A DNA stretch of 64,000 bases, taken from the NCBI GenBank assembly GCA_025994075.1, contig JAMQGV010000025.1, positions 1 through 64,000 of the forward strand, in the 5' to 3' direction. Under the pieces are notes generated by a model that was given only the letters and a program-made list of their open reading frames with translations, searched no databases and was not told the DNA's origin. The position numbers and the translations under genes were made by a program. The DNA is from Vicinamibacteria bacterium (lineage in GTDB: Bacteria > Acidobacteriota > Vicinamibacteria > Fen-336). Below, in pieces: positions 6,406 through 14,166 of this stretch. How positions within the stretch are numbered: the first letter of the stretch is position 1; the number at the start of each line of letters is the position of its first letter.

Positions 6406-7907
6406 CGCCCGCCGTCGCGGCCGTCGAGCGCGGCCGCTGCGCCCTGCTTCAGGTCCTCGAGCAGCAGCGCCTGGGCGTCCTGATCCGTGACCGCGAGTCC
6501 CGAGGCGGCCGCGAAGAGATCGCGGTACCCGTTCGCGACCTTCGCCTGGAAGTCGGTCGTGCCGACCGTGTAGGTCGCGGCCGGGTCGAGCGGCACGAAG
6601 CCCGCCTCGCGCCGGGCGGGGTCGGCGAGCACCTCGACCTGGACGGGCCGCCCCTCGTGCAGCCGATACCGCAGCCCGGTCTGCTGGCTGAAGCCGTCGG
6701 AGCCGCGGCGGTCGATCGAGGCCTGCAGCAGGTTCAGCAACTGGGCCCCGGTGAACGTCGCGCGGACCAGGCGGTTCTTGTACGGGATCGCCCGCGCGAA
6801 CGACTCGGCGGTGACCTCCCCGGGCGGGATCGTCCCGCGAAAGCTCGACGCGGTGTTGAAGAAGACGTGGGCGCCGGTGGCGCGGCGCAGCACCTCCGTC
6901 GCCCAGTTGCCGATCACCGACTCGCCGGACTGCGCGCCGTCGTCGGTGAGGGCGACGGCCGCGCGGCCGACGACCGCGAAGCGCTCGGGCCGGTTCTGCT
7001 CGAGCTGCGCCTGCCAGCGCGCGACCTCGGCCGCCACGGCGGGGTCCTCGGGGAGTGCGGCGTCCATCTTCACGAGCCCGCCGCCGACGGTGGCCAGCCT
7101 CCGGCCCTCGAAGCGCAGCGTGAGCCGCGAGACGTAGGTGAGGTACTGGAAGGGCGAGACGTACCAGGTGCGGGTGCCCGGGATCACCTGCAGCTCGCCC
7201 TTGTGATGGGAGTGGGTGCCGAGCACGAGGTCGATGCCGCTGACCGCGCGGGCCAGCGCGAAGTCGTCCTCGCGGTGCTGGTGGCCGATCAGGATCACGG
7301 CGTCGACCTTCTCGTCGCGGCGCAGCCGGCCGACCAGTTCCCGCGCCGTGGCCACCGGATCGGCGAAGCGGGCGCCGGGCGGCAGCCACTCGGTCTTCAC
7401 CAGCCGCACGAAGTCCGGGCCCGCCACGGCGATCAGCCCCAGCCGCCGGCCCGCGACCTCCTTCACGAAGTAGGGCTTGCCGCCGTGGGTCAGCAGCGGG
7501 CGGCCGTCGGCGCCGTGCAGGTTGGCCGCGAGCACGGGGAAGGAGACCGACGCGCGGCAGGCGTCGAAAGCCTCGGCCCCGTAGTCGTACTCGTGGTTGC
7601 CGAGCGCCATCGCGTCGACCAGGCCGTCGAAGAACGCCCAGTCGCGGCAGCGGTACTCGTCGCTCCAGGCCGGGGTGCCGAGGTTCATCATGTCGCCGCC
7701 GGAGACGATCACAGCATTCGCCTCGCTCCGCGCCCGGCGCAGGTAGGCCACGGCGCGGGCCAGCCCCGCCTGGCCGGGCGCGCCCTCGGAGTAGAAGGGA
7801 ACCGCGTGCGAGTGATAGTCGGAGAACGCGACCAGCGTCACTTCGGCCGCCGCCGGCGGCGCGGGGGCAGCGCCCGAGAGCAGCAGCGCGAGGGCGAGGG
7901 CGTTCAC
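6402..7907 (-). CDS. Secreted 5'-nucleotidase/UshA-like metallophosphatase
   Basis: A 501-residue exported hydrolase that should release phosphate from nucleotides or related esters in the periplasm. After a signal peptide (residues 1-21) comes a calcineurin-like metallophosphatase domain with the metal motifs SDYHSH, GGDMMN, GNHEYDYG, GHQH and GTHSHH. The 5'-nucleotidase C-terminal domain follows (about 310-480), with the NTASSFRG and AIPYKNRL stretches that line the substrate pocket. The GTG start (7905-7907) overlaps the stop of the receiver-like gene (GTGA). Substrate range (5'-nucleotides, 2',3'-cyclic nucleotides, UDP-sugars) cannot be decided. Extracellular nucleotide breakdown would supply the nucleoside genes at 54-58 kb. 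Confidence 0.85.
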   Translation of the reverse strand: MNALALALLLSGAAPAPPAAAEVTLVAFSDYHSHAVPFYSEGAPGQAGLARAVAYLRRARSEANAVIVSGGDMMNLGTPAWSDEYRCRDWAFFDGLVDAMALGNHEYDYGAEAFDACRASVSFPVLAANLHGADGRPLLTHGGKPYFVKEVAGRRLGLIAVAGPDFVRLVKTEWLPPGARFADPVATARELVGRLRRDEKVDAVILIGHQHREDDFALARAVSGIDLVLGTHSHHKGELQVIPGTRTWYVSPFQYLTYVSRLTLRFEGRRLATVGGGLVKMDAALPEDPAVAAEVARWQAQLEQNRPERFAVVGRAAVALTDDGAQSGESVIGNWATEVLRRATGAHVFFNTASSFRGTIPPGEVTAESFARAIPYKNRLVRATFTGAQLLNLLQASIDRRGSDGFSQQTGLRYRLHEGRPVQVEVLADPARREAGFVPLDPAATYTVGTTDFQAKVANGYRDLFAAASGLAVTDQDAQALLLEDLKQGAAAALDGRDGGR

Positions 7908-8260
7908 GCCTGCGCCCCGGCCAGCAGTGCCGGCAGTTCGCGGACGAACGCGCTGCGGGCCATCACCCGGTCGACGCCCGCCGCGCGCGCCGCGCCGGCG
8001 CGCTCCGCGTCGACGTGGCTCAGGAACCCGACGACGCACACGGCGGCCAGCGCCGCGTCCGCCTTCAGCGCCCCGAGCTCCGCCAGCGCGTCGCTGCGCC
8101 GGTCGTCGAGGTCGGCGATCACGAGGCGCGCGCCAGCCGCGCGGCAGGTCTCGGCCAGGCGTCCGGGCGGCGCGGGACGCACCTCGACGCCCGCGCCGCG
8201 GGCCGCTTCGCCGATCCGGGTCCGGAACATCAGGTCCTGGCACGCGATGACGACGCTCAT
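7904..8260 (-). CDS. Receiver-like protein (response-regulator fold, possibly degenerate)
   Basis: A 118-residue single-domain protein starting at the ATG at 8258-8260. It has the alternating strand/helix layout of receiver domains: MSVVIACQDLMF, then VIADLDDRR around residue 50, then VCVVGFLSH, ending with VDRVMARSAF. The usual acidic pair near the first strand is reduced to a single D and the threonine after strand 4 is not obvious, so phosphorylation is doubtful. The Asp at IADLDD could be the acceptor. The stop overlaps the phosphatase start, so the two are coupled. Similar stand-alone domains without output act by protein contact; the partner here is unknown. Confidence 0.55.
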   Translation of the reverse strand: MSVVIACQDLMFRTRIGEAARGAGVEVRPAPPGRLAETCRAAGARLVIADLDDRRSDALAELGALKADAALAAVCVVGFLSHVDAERAGAARAAGVDRVMARSAFVRELPALLAGAQA

Positions 8261-8353
8261 CCGCTCAGTATCGCGCAAGCGCCGCAGTGACGGAGCAGCG
8301 GCGTGGCTCGGGCACAATGGGACTTCACCGATGGCTGTACTCGACCCGGCGGC

Positions 8354-11095
8354 ATGAGCGTGCGACTGCTGCCCTCCGACGTCCGACCCGAGGAGCGGCG
8401 CGGCGCTGCCGCGGCGTTCCTGACGCTGTTCGGCATCCTCGCGGCGCACACGCTGCTCGAGACCGCGCGCGACGCGCTGTTCCTGGCCCGCCTGCCTGCC
8501 TCGCAGTTGCCGTGGGTCTACCTGGCGATGGCCGCCGTGGCCGTGGGGCTGTCGCAGGTCCAGGGCCGGCTGCCGGGGTTGCGCGCGGGGCGCACGCTCT
8601 CCGCGCTGCTCGCCGGGTGCGCCGCGGTCACCTTCGGCTTCTGGCTGCTCGCGGCATGGCAGCAGACCTGGGTGCTGCGCGCGCTCTACGTGTGGACCGG
8701 CATCGTGGGCACGCTGGCGGCGCTCGAGTTCTGGCTGATCCTCGGCGAGTCGTACACCGTGACCCAGGCCAAGCGGCTTTACCGCCTGATCGCGCTCGGC
8801 AGCCTGCTGGGCGCCGTCAGCGGCGCCGCGCTGGCGCGGGTGGTGGCGGGCCGGGCCGAGGCGCCGCAGCTCGTGCTCGCCGCGGCGCTGGTGCTGCTCG
8901 CGACCGCGCTCGGGCCCGCGCTGCTGCTGCGCCGGCCCGAGTCCGCGCGCGGGCCGGGCAGCGGGGCGCCGCTGACCCACCCGGGCCGGGCCCTGCGGCT
9001 GCTGCGCCGCGAGCCCTACGTGCGCGGCCTGCTGGGGCTGACCCTGGTCTCGACGGTGACCCTCACCCTGGCCGACTACGTGTTCAAGAGCGCGGTCGCG
9101 CGGGCCGTGCCGGCGGCGGAGCTGCCGGAGTTCTTCGCGAGCTTCTACGTGCTGCTCAACGGCCTCGCGCTGGCCAGCCAGTTGCTGCTGCTGGCGCCGC
9201 TGATGCGGGTGATGGGCCTGCACCGCGCGCTGTGGGTGCTGCCCGCGCTGCTGGCGCTGGGCGCCACGGGCCTCGCCCTCGGCGGCGGGGTGATCGCCGC
9301 GCTGCTGCTCAAGGGCGCCGACGGCACGCTGCGCCACTCGCTGCACCGCACGACCAGCGAGCTGCTGGCGATGCCGCTGCCGGACGCGCTGCGGGGGCGG
9401 GTCAAGCCGCTGGTCGATGTCGTCGGGCAGCGCGGCGGACAGGCGCTGGCGTCGCTCGTGATCCTCTCGGAAGTGGTGCTCGGCCGCGGCGACGTGGCGC
9501 TGGCAGCCGCGACCGCCGCGCTCGCGCTGCTGTGGATCGCGCTGGCCGCCGACCTGCGCCAGCACTACCTCGAACTGTTCCGGGCGGCGCTGCGGGAGGG
9601 CGTGCTCGGCGAGCGGCCGGAGCTGTCGGAACTGGACGTGGCCGACCTCGAGGCACTGGTCGCCGCCTTCAACTCGAGCGACGACGCCGAGGTCGTCGGC
9701 GCGATGGACCTGCTCGCCGCCAGCGGACGGCTGCGCGTGATCCCGGCCCTGATCCTCTATCACCCGTCGCGAGCCGTCGTGCTCCGCGCTCTCGACCTGC
9801 TCGCCGACTCCGGGAGGAGCGACTTCGTGCCGATCGCGGACCGGCTGCTCGCCAGTCCCGACGCCGAGGTGCGGGCGGCGGCGCTGCGCGCCCGCAGCGC
9901 CGCGCGGCCGGAGGAGAAGCCGCTGCGCCGGGCGACCGCCGACCCTGACCCGCTCGTCCGCGCCACGGCGATCGTCGGCCTGGTGGCCGGTGGCTGGGTG
10001 TCGGACGAAGCACAACAGACGCTCGACGCGCTGCTGCGCGACGGCGGGCGGCCGGCGCGCCTCGCGCTGGCGCGGGCGCTGCGTCGGCGGCCGTCGCCCG
10101 CGTGCGAGCCGCTGCTGCTGACGCTGGCCGAGGGCGCCGACGCCCTTCTGCTCGCCGAGGTCGCGGGCGGGATGGCGGCCTGCCCGTCGCCGGTCTTCCT
10201 GGGGCCGCTGCTGCACCTGCTCACCCAGCACGAGGTGCGGCCCGCCGCACGCGCCGCGCTGGTCGCCCAGGGCGAAGCCGCTCTGCGCCACCTCGACCGG
10301 GCGCTCGGCGACCACGCGCTGCCGCACGAGATCCGCCGCCACCTGCCGCGCACGATCAGCCAGTTCGAGCCCGCCGCCGCGGCGCGGGTGCTGATGGCGC
10401 ACCTGCTCGACGAACCCGACGGCATGGTCCGCTTCAAGATCCTGCGCGGGCTGAACCGGCTGGCCGCCGACAATCCCGGGCTCGAACTCGACCGCGCGAC
10501 GCTGGCGACGGCCGCGCAACGCACCGCGGCCGCGGCGCTCAAGGCGCTCTCGTGGCGGGTCACCCTGCAGCGCGGCGCGGGCGAGGCGCCCGGGCGCGCG
10601 ACCCCGGGCCACGGGCTGCTGGTGGACCTGCTGCGCGACAAGGAGTCGCACGCGGTCGAGCGGCTGTTCCGCCTGCTCCAGCTCCAGGACCCGGGGGAGG
10701 ACTACCGCCGGATCTACCGCGGCCTGACGAGCGCGTCGATCAAGGTTCGCGCGGGCAGCCGCGAGCTGCTCGAGCACCTCGTCGAGCCGCCGCTGCGCGA
10801 GGCGCTGCTCGCGCTGGTCGACGACGCCCCCGAGGCCCAGCGCCTGTTCCATGCCGGGCCGCTGCTGGAGCCTGCGCCCGCGGGCTACGAAGAACTGCTG
10901 GCGGCGCTGCTCGCCGAGAGCTCCGAGACCGTGCGCTGCCTCGCCGCCTATCACGTGGGCGAACTGGGCCTCGGCGGCCTGCGCCCGCGGCTGGAAGAGG
11001 TGCGGGCCGAGGGGCGCAGCTTCTTCCTCGAGCGGGTGGTCGATCGGGCGCTGGCGCTGCTCGCGCGGCCGCGGCCTGCCGAGGAGGCGTCGTGA
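8354..11095 (+). CDS. ADP/ATP-translocase-like membrane protein with HEAT-like repeat domain
   Basis: A 913-residue protein. Residues 1 to about 425 hold around ten to twelve hydrophobic segments and the layout of TLC/NTT-type nucleotide carriers, for example FLTLFGILAAHTLLETARDA, WVYLAMAAVAVGLSQVQG and LILGESYTVTQAKRLY. This family includes the ATP/ADP exchangers of chlamydiae and plastids. From about residue 440 on, the protein becomes soluble and consists of repeated helical pairs with the look of HEAT repeats, such as HPSRAVVLRALDLLADSG, DAEVRAAALRARSA and DPLVRATAIVGLV. In free-living bacteria such fusions exist but their transport role is not established. It heads an operon: the next gene starts inside its stop codon (GTGA). 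Confidence 0.75.
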   Translation: MSVRLLPSDVRPEERRGAAAAFLTLFGILAAHTLLETARDALFLARLPASQLPWVYLAMAAVAVGLSQVQGRLPGLRAGRTLSALLAGCAAVTFGFWLLAAWQQTWVLRALYVWTGIVGTLAALEFWLILGESYTVTQAKRLYRLIALGSLLGAVSGAALARVVAGRAEAPQLVLAAALVLLATALGPALLLRRPESARGPGSGAPLTHPGRALRLLRREPYVRGLLGLTLVSTVTLTLADYVFKSAVARAVPAAELPEFFASFYVLLNGLALASQLLLLAPLMRVMGLHRALWVLPALLALGATGLALGGGVIAALLLKGADGTLRHSLHRTTSELLAMPLPDALRGRVKPLVDVVGQRGGQALASLVILSEVVLGRGDVALAAATAALALLWIALAADLRQHYLELFRAALREGVLGERPELSELDVADLEALVAAFNSSDDAEVVGAMDLLAASGRLRVIPALILYHPSRAVVLRALDLLADSGRSDFVPIADRLLASPDAEVRAAALRARSAARPEEKPLRRATADPDPLVRATAIVGLVAGGWVSDEAQQTLDALLRDGGRPARLALARALRRRPSPACEPLLLTLAEGADALLLAEVAGGMAACPSPVFLGPLLHLLTQHEVRPAARAALVAQGEAALRHLDRALGDHALPHEIRRHLPRTISQFEPAAAARVLMAHLLDEPDGMVRFKILRGLNRLAADNPGLELDRATLATAAQRTAAAALKALSWRVTLQRGAGEAPGRATPGHGLLVDLLRDKESHAVERLFRLLQLQDPGEDYRRIYRGLTSASIKVRAGSRELLEHLVEPPLREALLALVDDAPEAQRLFHAGPLLEPAPAGYEELLAALLAESSETVRCLAAYHVGELGLGGLRPRLEEVRAEGRSFFLERVVDRALALLARPRPAEEAS

Positions 11096-12096
11096 GCGCG
11101 CGTGGAGGACGCATCGGACACGGCGAGCGGCTGCTCGCGCTGCGGCGGGTGCCGCTGGTCTCCGGCTTCTCGCCCGCGGACCTGGCGTTGCTCGTCGAGC
11201 GGCTCGCCGAGCGCGAGCTCGAACCCGGCGAGCCGCTGCTGGCCGCGGGCGAGCCGGTCGGCGGGCTGCACTTCCTGGTCGAGGGCCGCGTCCGCGTCGA
11301 GCGCCGCGGCGGCGCCCTGGCCGAGGCGCTGCCGGGCGCGGTGGTCGGCGGGTTGGCGTTCCTGGCGCGCTGCCCCGAAGGCTTCGCCGCCTCGGCGCTG
11401 GAGCCGTCGCTGTGTCTCTCGCTCGACGCCGACGACGCGGCGGAGCTGTTCGAGGACCGCTTCCCGATGCTGCACGACCTGCTGCGCGCGACCTGCGAGC
11501 GGCTGATCGACGTCCAGCGCCACCTGCAGCAGTGCGGTCCGCCGGGTCGCGCCGCGGCGCTGCCCGCCGTGCGCGGCGAGCTGGACCTCGTCGAGCGGAT
11601 CCTGATCCTGCGCCACTCGCCGGCGTTCTCTCGCGCGAGCCTCAACGCGCTGGCCGAGCTGTCGCGCTCGCTGCACGAGCTGCGGCTCCCCGCCGGCGCG
11701 GAGCTGTGGGCGGAAGGAGCGCCGAGCGGGCCGCTGCTGATGGTCGTGGACGGCCAGGTCCGTTGCGCCTCCGCCGACGGCTACTGCTTCGACGCCGGCC
11801 CCGGGGCGCCGCTCGGCGCGCTGGAGTCGGTCGCCGAGCGGCCGCGCTGGTTCGGCGCCCGCGCCCTCACCCCGCTGGTGGCGCTGCAGGGGCACGCGGA
11901 GGCGCTGATCGACGTGCTCGAGGACAATCACGAAATGGCCCGCGACTACCTCGCCTTCGTCGCCGGCTGGCTGCTGCGCGCGATCGAGATCGTGGGGCCG
12001 GCCGCGTGGCCTGCCGACCTGCTGCTCGCGCCGCCGACAGGTTCGGCCCCGGCGGCGGTTGGTGCTAACCTCGACGAGCGCACCACGCGCGAGTGA
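11092..12096 (+). CDS. Cyclic-nucleotide-binding-fold protein
   Basis: A 334-residue soluble protein with two β-barrel segments of the CAP/cNMP-binding kind, at about residues 25-135 and 185-300. The first shows the pattern of the fold: FSPADLALLVERL, ELEPGEPLLAAGEP, GLHFLVEGRVRVE. The second repeats it more loosely: LHELRLPAGAELWAEGAPSG, LLMVVDGQVR. The phosphate-binding cassette (normally G-E-x-A near R) is not well kept, so cyclic-nucleotide binding is doubtful. No DNA-binding domain follows. It is coupled to the translocase-HEAT gene by GTGA overlap and probably regulates or assembles with that protein; this is inferred from position. Confidence 0.7.
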   Translation: MSARGGRIGHGERLLALRRVPLVSGFSPADLALLVERLAERELEPGEPLLAAGEPVGGLHFLVEGRVRVERRGGALAEALPGAVVGGLAFLARCPEGFAASALEPSLCLSLDADDAAELFEDRFPMLHDLLRATCERLIDVQRHLQQCGPPGRAAALPAVRGELDLVERILILRHSPAFSRASLNALAELSRSLHELRLPAGAELWAEGAPSGPLLMVVDGQVRCASADGYCFDAGPGAPLGALESVAERPRWFGARALTPLVALQGHAEALIDVLEDNHEMARDYLAFVAGWLLRAIEIVGPAAWPADLLLAPPTGSAPAAVGANLDERTTRE

Positions 12097-12109
12097 AGGA
12101 GGCGGAACG

Positions 12110-12442
12110 ATGTACGACGATCGCCACTCGGGGGCCTCTGGAGTGCTGCTGTTCCTCGTCGGCGGCCTGACGGGCGCGGTGCTGGCCACGCTGTTCGCGC
12201 CCCGCTCCGGGCGCGAGACGCGCGAGATGCTGGGAGAGCGGTTGCGCGAGGGCGCCGAGCGGGGCCGCGACCTGCGCGATCGCGCCGTGCGGCGCGGGCG
12301 CGAGCTGGTCGACGAGGCGTCGGAAGCGGTCGACCGCGGCCGCGAGTCGATCGAGAAGCGCAAGGACCGGCTGGCCGCTGCCGTCGAGGCGGGGCGGCAG
12401 GCGTACCACGAGAACAAGGACCGCGGCGAGGGCTCGGTCTAG
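12110..12442 (+). CDS. YtxH-domain membrane protein
   Basis: A 110-residue protein with a strong start: AAGGAGGCGGAACG lies just before the ATG at 12110. Residues 10-33 form one membrane segment (LLFLVGGLTGAVLATLFAP), directly followed by RSGRETREMLGERL, the signature of the YtxH family (a Gly-rich helix then S/R-G-x-E-T-R). The rest is a charged amphipathic helix. YtxH proteins sit in the inner membrane and have general-stress links in Firmicutes; their job is not known. It lies 13 bases after the cNMP-fold gene and belongs to the same operon. Confidence 0.75.
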   Translation: MYDDRHSGASGVLLFLVGGLTGAVLATLFAPRSGRETREMLGERLREGAERGRDLRDRAVRRGRELVDEASEAVDRGRESIEKRKDRLAAAVEAGRQAYHENKDRGEGSV

Positions 12443-12466
12443 GCACGACGGAAAGGGGAGGGCACG

Positions 12467-12916
12467 GTGGGCGACTGGGCGACCGCATTCCTCGGCGTGA
12501 TCGCGCTGGCCTCGGTGGTCCAGGCGGCATTCCTGATCGCGCTCGCGTTCTGGGGCCGCGGCTTGTCGCAGCGGATCGACCAGTTGCAGCAGCGGATCGA
12601 CCGCGAGCTGTCGCCTGCGCTGGCCAGCTTCGCCCGCGTGTCCCGCAACCTGGAGGAGGTCTCGGACCTGGCCGTGATCCAGGCGCGGCGGGTCGACGAC
12701 CTGCTGGCCGACACGCTCGAGAAGGTGCAGGACACGACCACCCAGATCCAGCGCCTCGTGCTGCGCCCGCTGGGGCCACTGGCCGATCTCGTGGCGTTCC
12801 TGCGCGGGATCCGCAAGGGAGTCGAGGTGTACCGCCAGTTCGGCTCGCTGGGCGACGACTCGCGTCGCGCGCGTGCCCGTCGCGCCGACGCCGAGGACGA
12901 TCACCTCTTCATCTAG
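12467..12916 (+). CDS. DUF948-like single-pass membrane protein with coiled coil
   Basis: A 149-residue protein starting at GTG 12467 after the ribosome binding site AAAGGGGAGG. Residues 8-30 form a membrane helix. A long heptad-like region follows (LSQRIDQLQQRIDRELSPAL, then SRNLEEVSDLAVIQARRVDDLLADTL), and the end is acidic. This matches the DUF948 layout (membrane anchor plus helical bundle), which is often encoded beside YtxH proteins as here. It ends the translocase operon and faces the convergent gene at 12939. Confidence 0.6.
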   Translation: MGDWATAFLGVIALASVVQAAFLIALAFWGRGLSQRIDQLQQRIDRELSPALASFARVSRNLEEVSDLAVIQARRVDDLLADTLEKVQDTTTQIQRLVLRPLGPLADLVAFLRGIRKGVEVYRQFGSLGDDSRRARARRADAEDDHLFI

Positions 12917-12938
12917 GGCAAGCCTTCCGGTCCGGGCG

Positions 12939-13421
12939 TCAGCGTCGGCGGGCGTCCTCGATGCGGCGGGCGATCGAGCGCTCCAGCGCCGCCCGCTGAG
13001 GAGGCTCGAGCGCGAGCACGTCGACCATGACCGAGCCCCCGTCGCGCGTGCTCAGGCGGACGCCCTCGGGCCCGTTGACGGCCTCCACGACGTCGGTCCA
13101 GGCCACGACGCGGGAGCCGGTCAGGCGGCGCTCGCGGAGCGCCGTGCCGTCGGCGGCGATCAGCCAGGCGGCGGAGGCAGCCGCGTGCAGCGCGCAGCCG
13201 GCCGCGACCGCCGCCAGCAGCCCGCGCCAGCGCCGCCCGCCGGCGAGCGCGGCGGCCGCACCCAGCGCCAGCGCCGCCACGAGCGCGCCGCCCGTGCGCA
13301 CTGCGGGGTAGACGAGCCGCAGGCCGTCGGCCTCGACGGTCAGCGCGGGTGGGGCGGCCGTGGCGGCCAGGACCGTGGCAGCGCACAGCAGCAGGCCGCC
13401 GACGGCGAGCGCGCGGGACAT
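12939..13421 (-). CDS. Small membrane protein with PH-like tail
   Basis: A 160-residue protein with three hydrophobic helices in the N-terminal 85 residues. The soluble C-terminal part reads like a bacterial PH-type fold: TALRERRLTGSRVVAWTDVVEA, then VRLSTRDGGSVMVDVLAL, then a last helix. The pattern of a short membrane anchor followed by a W-x-D-V strand is common in bPH/YcxB-like proteins of unknown function. The ATG at 13421 begins a plausible signal or anchor sequence. It is transcribed divergently from the cysteine-dioxygenase-like gene and convergently with the DUF948-like gene. Confidence 0.55.
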   Translation of the reverse strand: MSRALAVGGLLLCAATVLAATAAPPALTVEADGLRLVYPAVRTGGALVAALALGAAAALAGGRRWRGLLAAVAAGCALHAAASAAWLIAADGTALRERRLTGSRVVAWTDVVEAVNGPEGVRLSTRDGGSVMVDVLALEPPQRAALERSIARRIEDARRR

Positions 13422-13480
13422 CCGCGGATTCTAAGCGCCATCCTTGACACCCCGCGGGCGCGCGCGGGACACTCGCCTTC

Positions 13481-14146
13481 GTGCCCCCGAAAGTCGTCTC
13501 CGTCGGTGACGTCGTCGAGACGTTGCGCGGGTTCGAGTCGGAACCGTTCACCCGCGACCGCATCCTCGACTTCCTGTCGGGCGTCGAGGTCGAGCGCGCG
13601 AGCCTCGAGCCCTACGCCCACTTCAGCCCCGACCGCTACACCCGCAACCTGGTCCACGCCGACGACGTGTTCGAGCTGATGGTCCTGTGCTGGCAGCCGG
13701 GGCAGCGCACGCCGATCCACTCCCACAACGGCCAGCTCGGGTGGATGGTGACGGTGCGCGGCGCGCTGGCGGTCGTCGAGTACAAGTACGTCGGCTGCAA
13801 CGCGCCGCAGAACCAGCAGGTCTCCGGCCTCGACTGCCTCGCCGGCGCGACCGAGATCCACCTCGACCGCGGGCCGGTGCACGAGTGCGCTCCCGGCGGG
13901 CCGGTCGCGACCGTGGACAAGACCCACACCATCCACCAGGTCGTGGTCCAGGGCCGCGAGCCGGCGGTCTCGCTGCACCTCTACAGCCGGCCGATCGAGT
14001 CGTGCGTCGCGTACGACCTCAAGCAACGGCGCTGCTGGCGCCGCCAGCTCTCGTTCCACAGCCGCTACGGCCAGGTCGTGGCGGAGGTCGAGACCCCGCC
14101 TGCCGCTTCCGTTCCGGGACGGCGCGAGCTGCCGGTCATCCGCTGA
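13481..14146 (+). CDS. Cysteine dioxygenase-family protein
   Basis: A 221-residue cupin that probably oxidises cysteine (or a related thiol) to its sulfinate with iron. The metal ligands appear as HSH in TPIHSHNGQLGWM (near residue 75) and a third His in the stretch HTIHQVV (near residue 148). The Asn-Gly-x-x-G context between the strands resembles CDO_I proteins. The usual cupin Glu is absent, as in true cysteine dioxygenases. The start is GTG at 13481. A TTGACA at 13444-13449 with a weak GACACT at 13468-13473 may be its promoter, which would leave almost no leader. The substrate could also be 3-mercaptopropionate. Confidence 0.75.
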   Translation: MPPKVVSVGDVVETLRGFESEPFTRDRILDFLSGVEVERASLEPYAHFSPDRYTRNLVHADDVFELMVLCWQPGQRTPIHSHNGQLGWMVTVRGALAVVEYKYVGCNAPQNQQVSGLDCLAGATEIHLDRGPVHECAPGGPVATVDKTHTIHQVVVQGREPAVSLHLYSRPIESCVAYDLKQRRCWRRQLSFHSRYGQVVAEVETPPAASVPGRRELPVIR

Positions 14147-14166
14147 GCAGCGGCTCCGGGGCGGCG

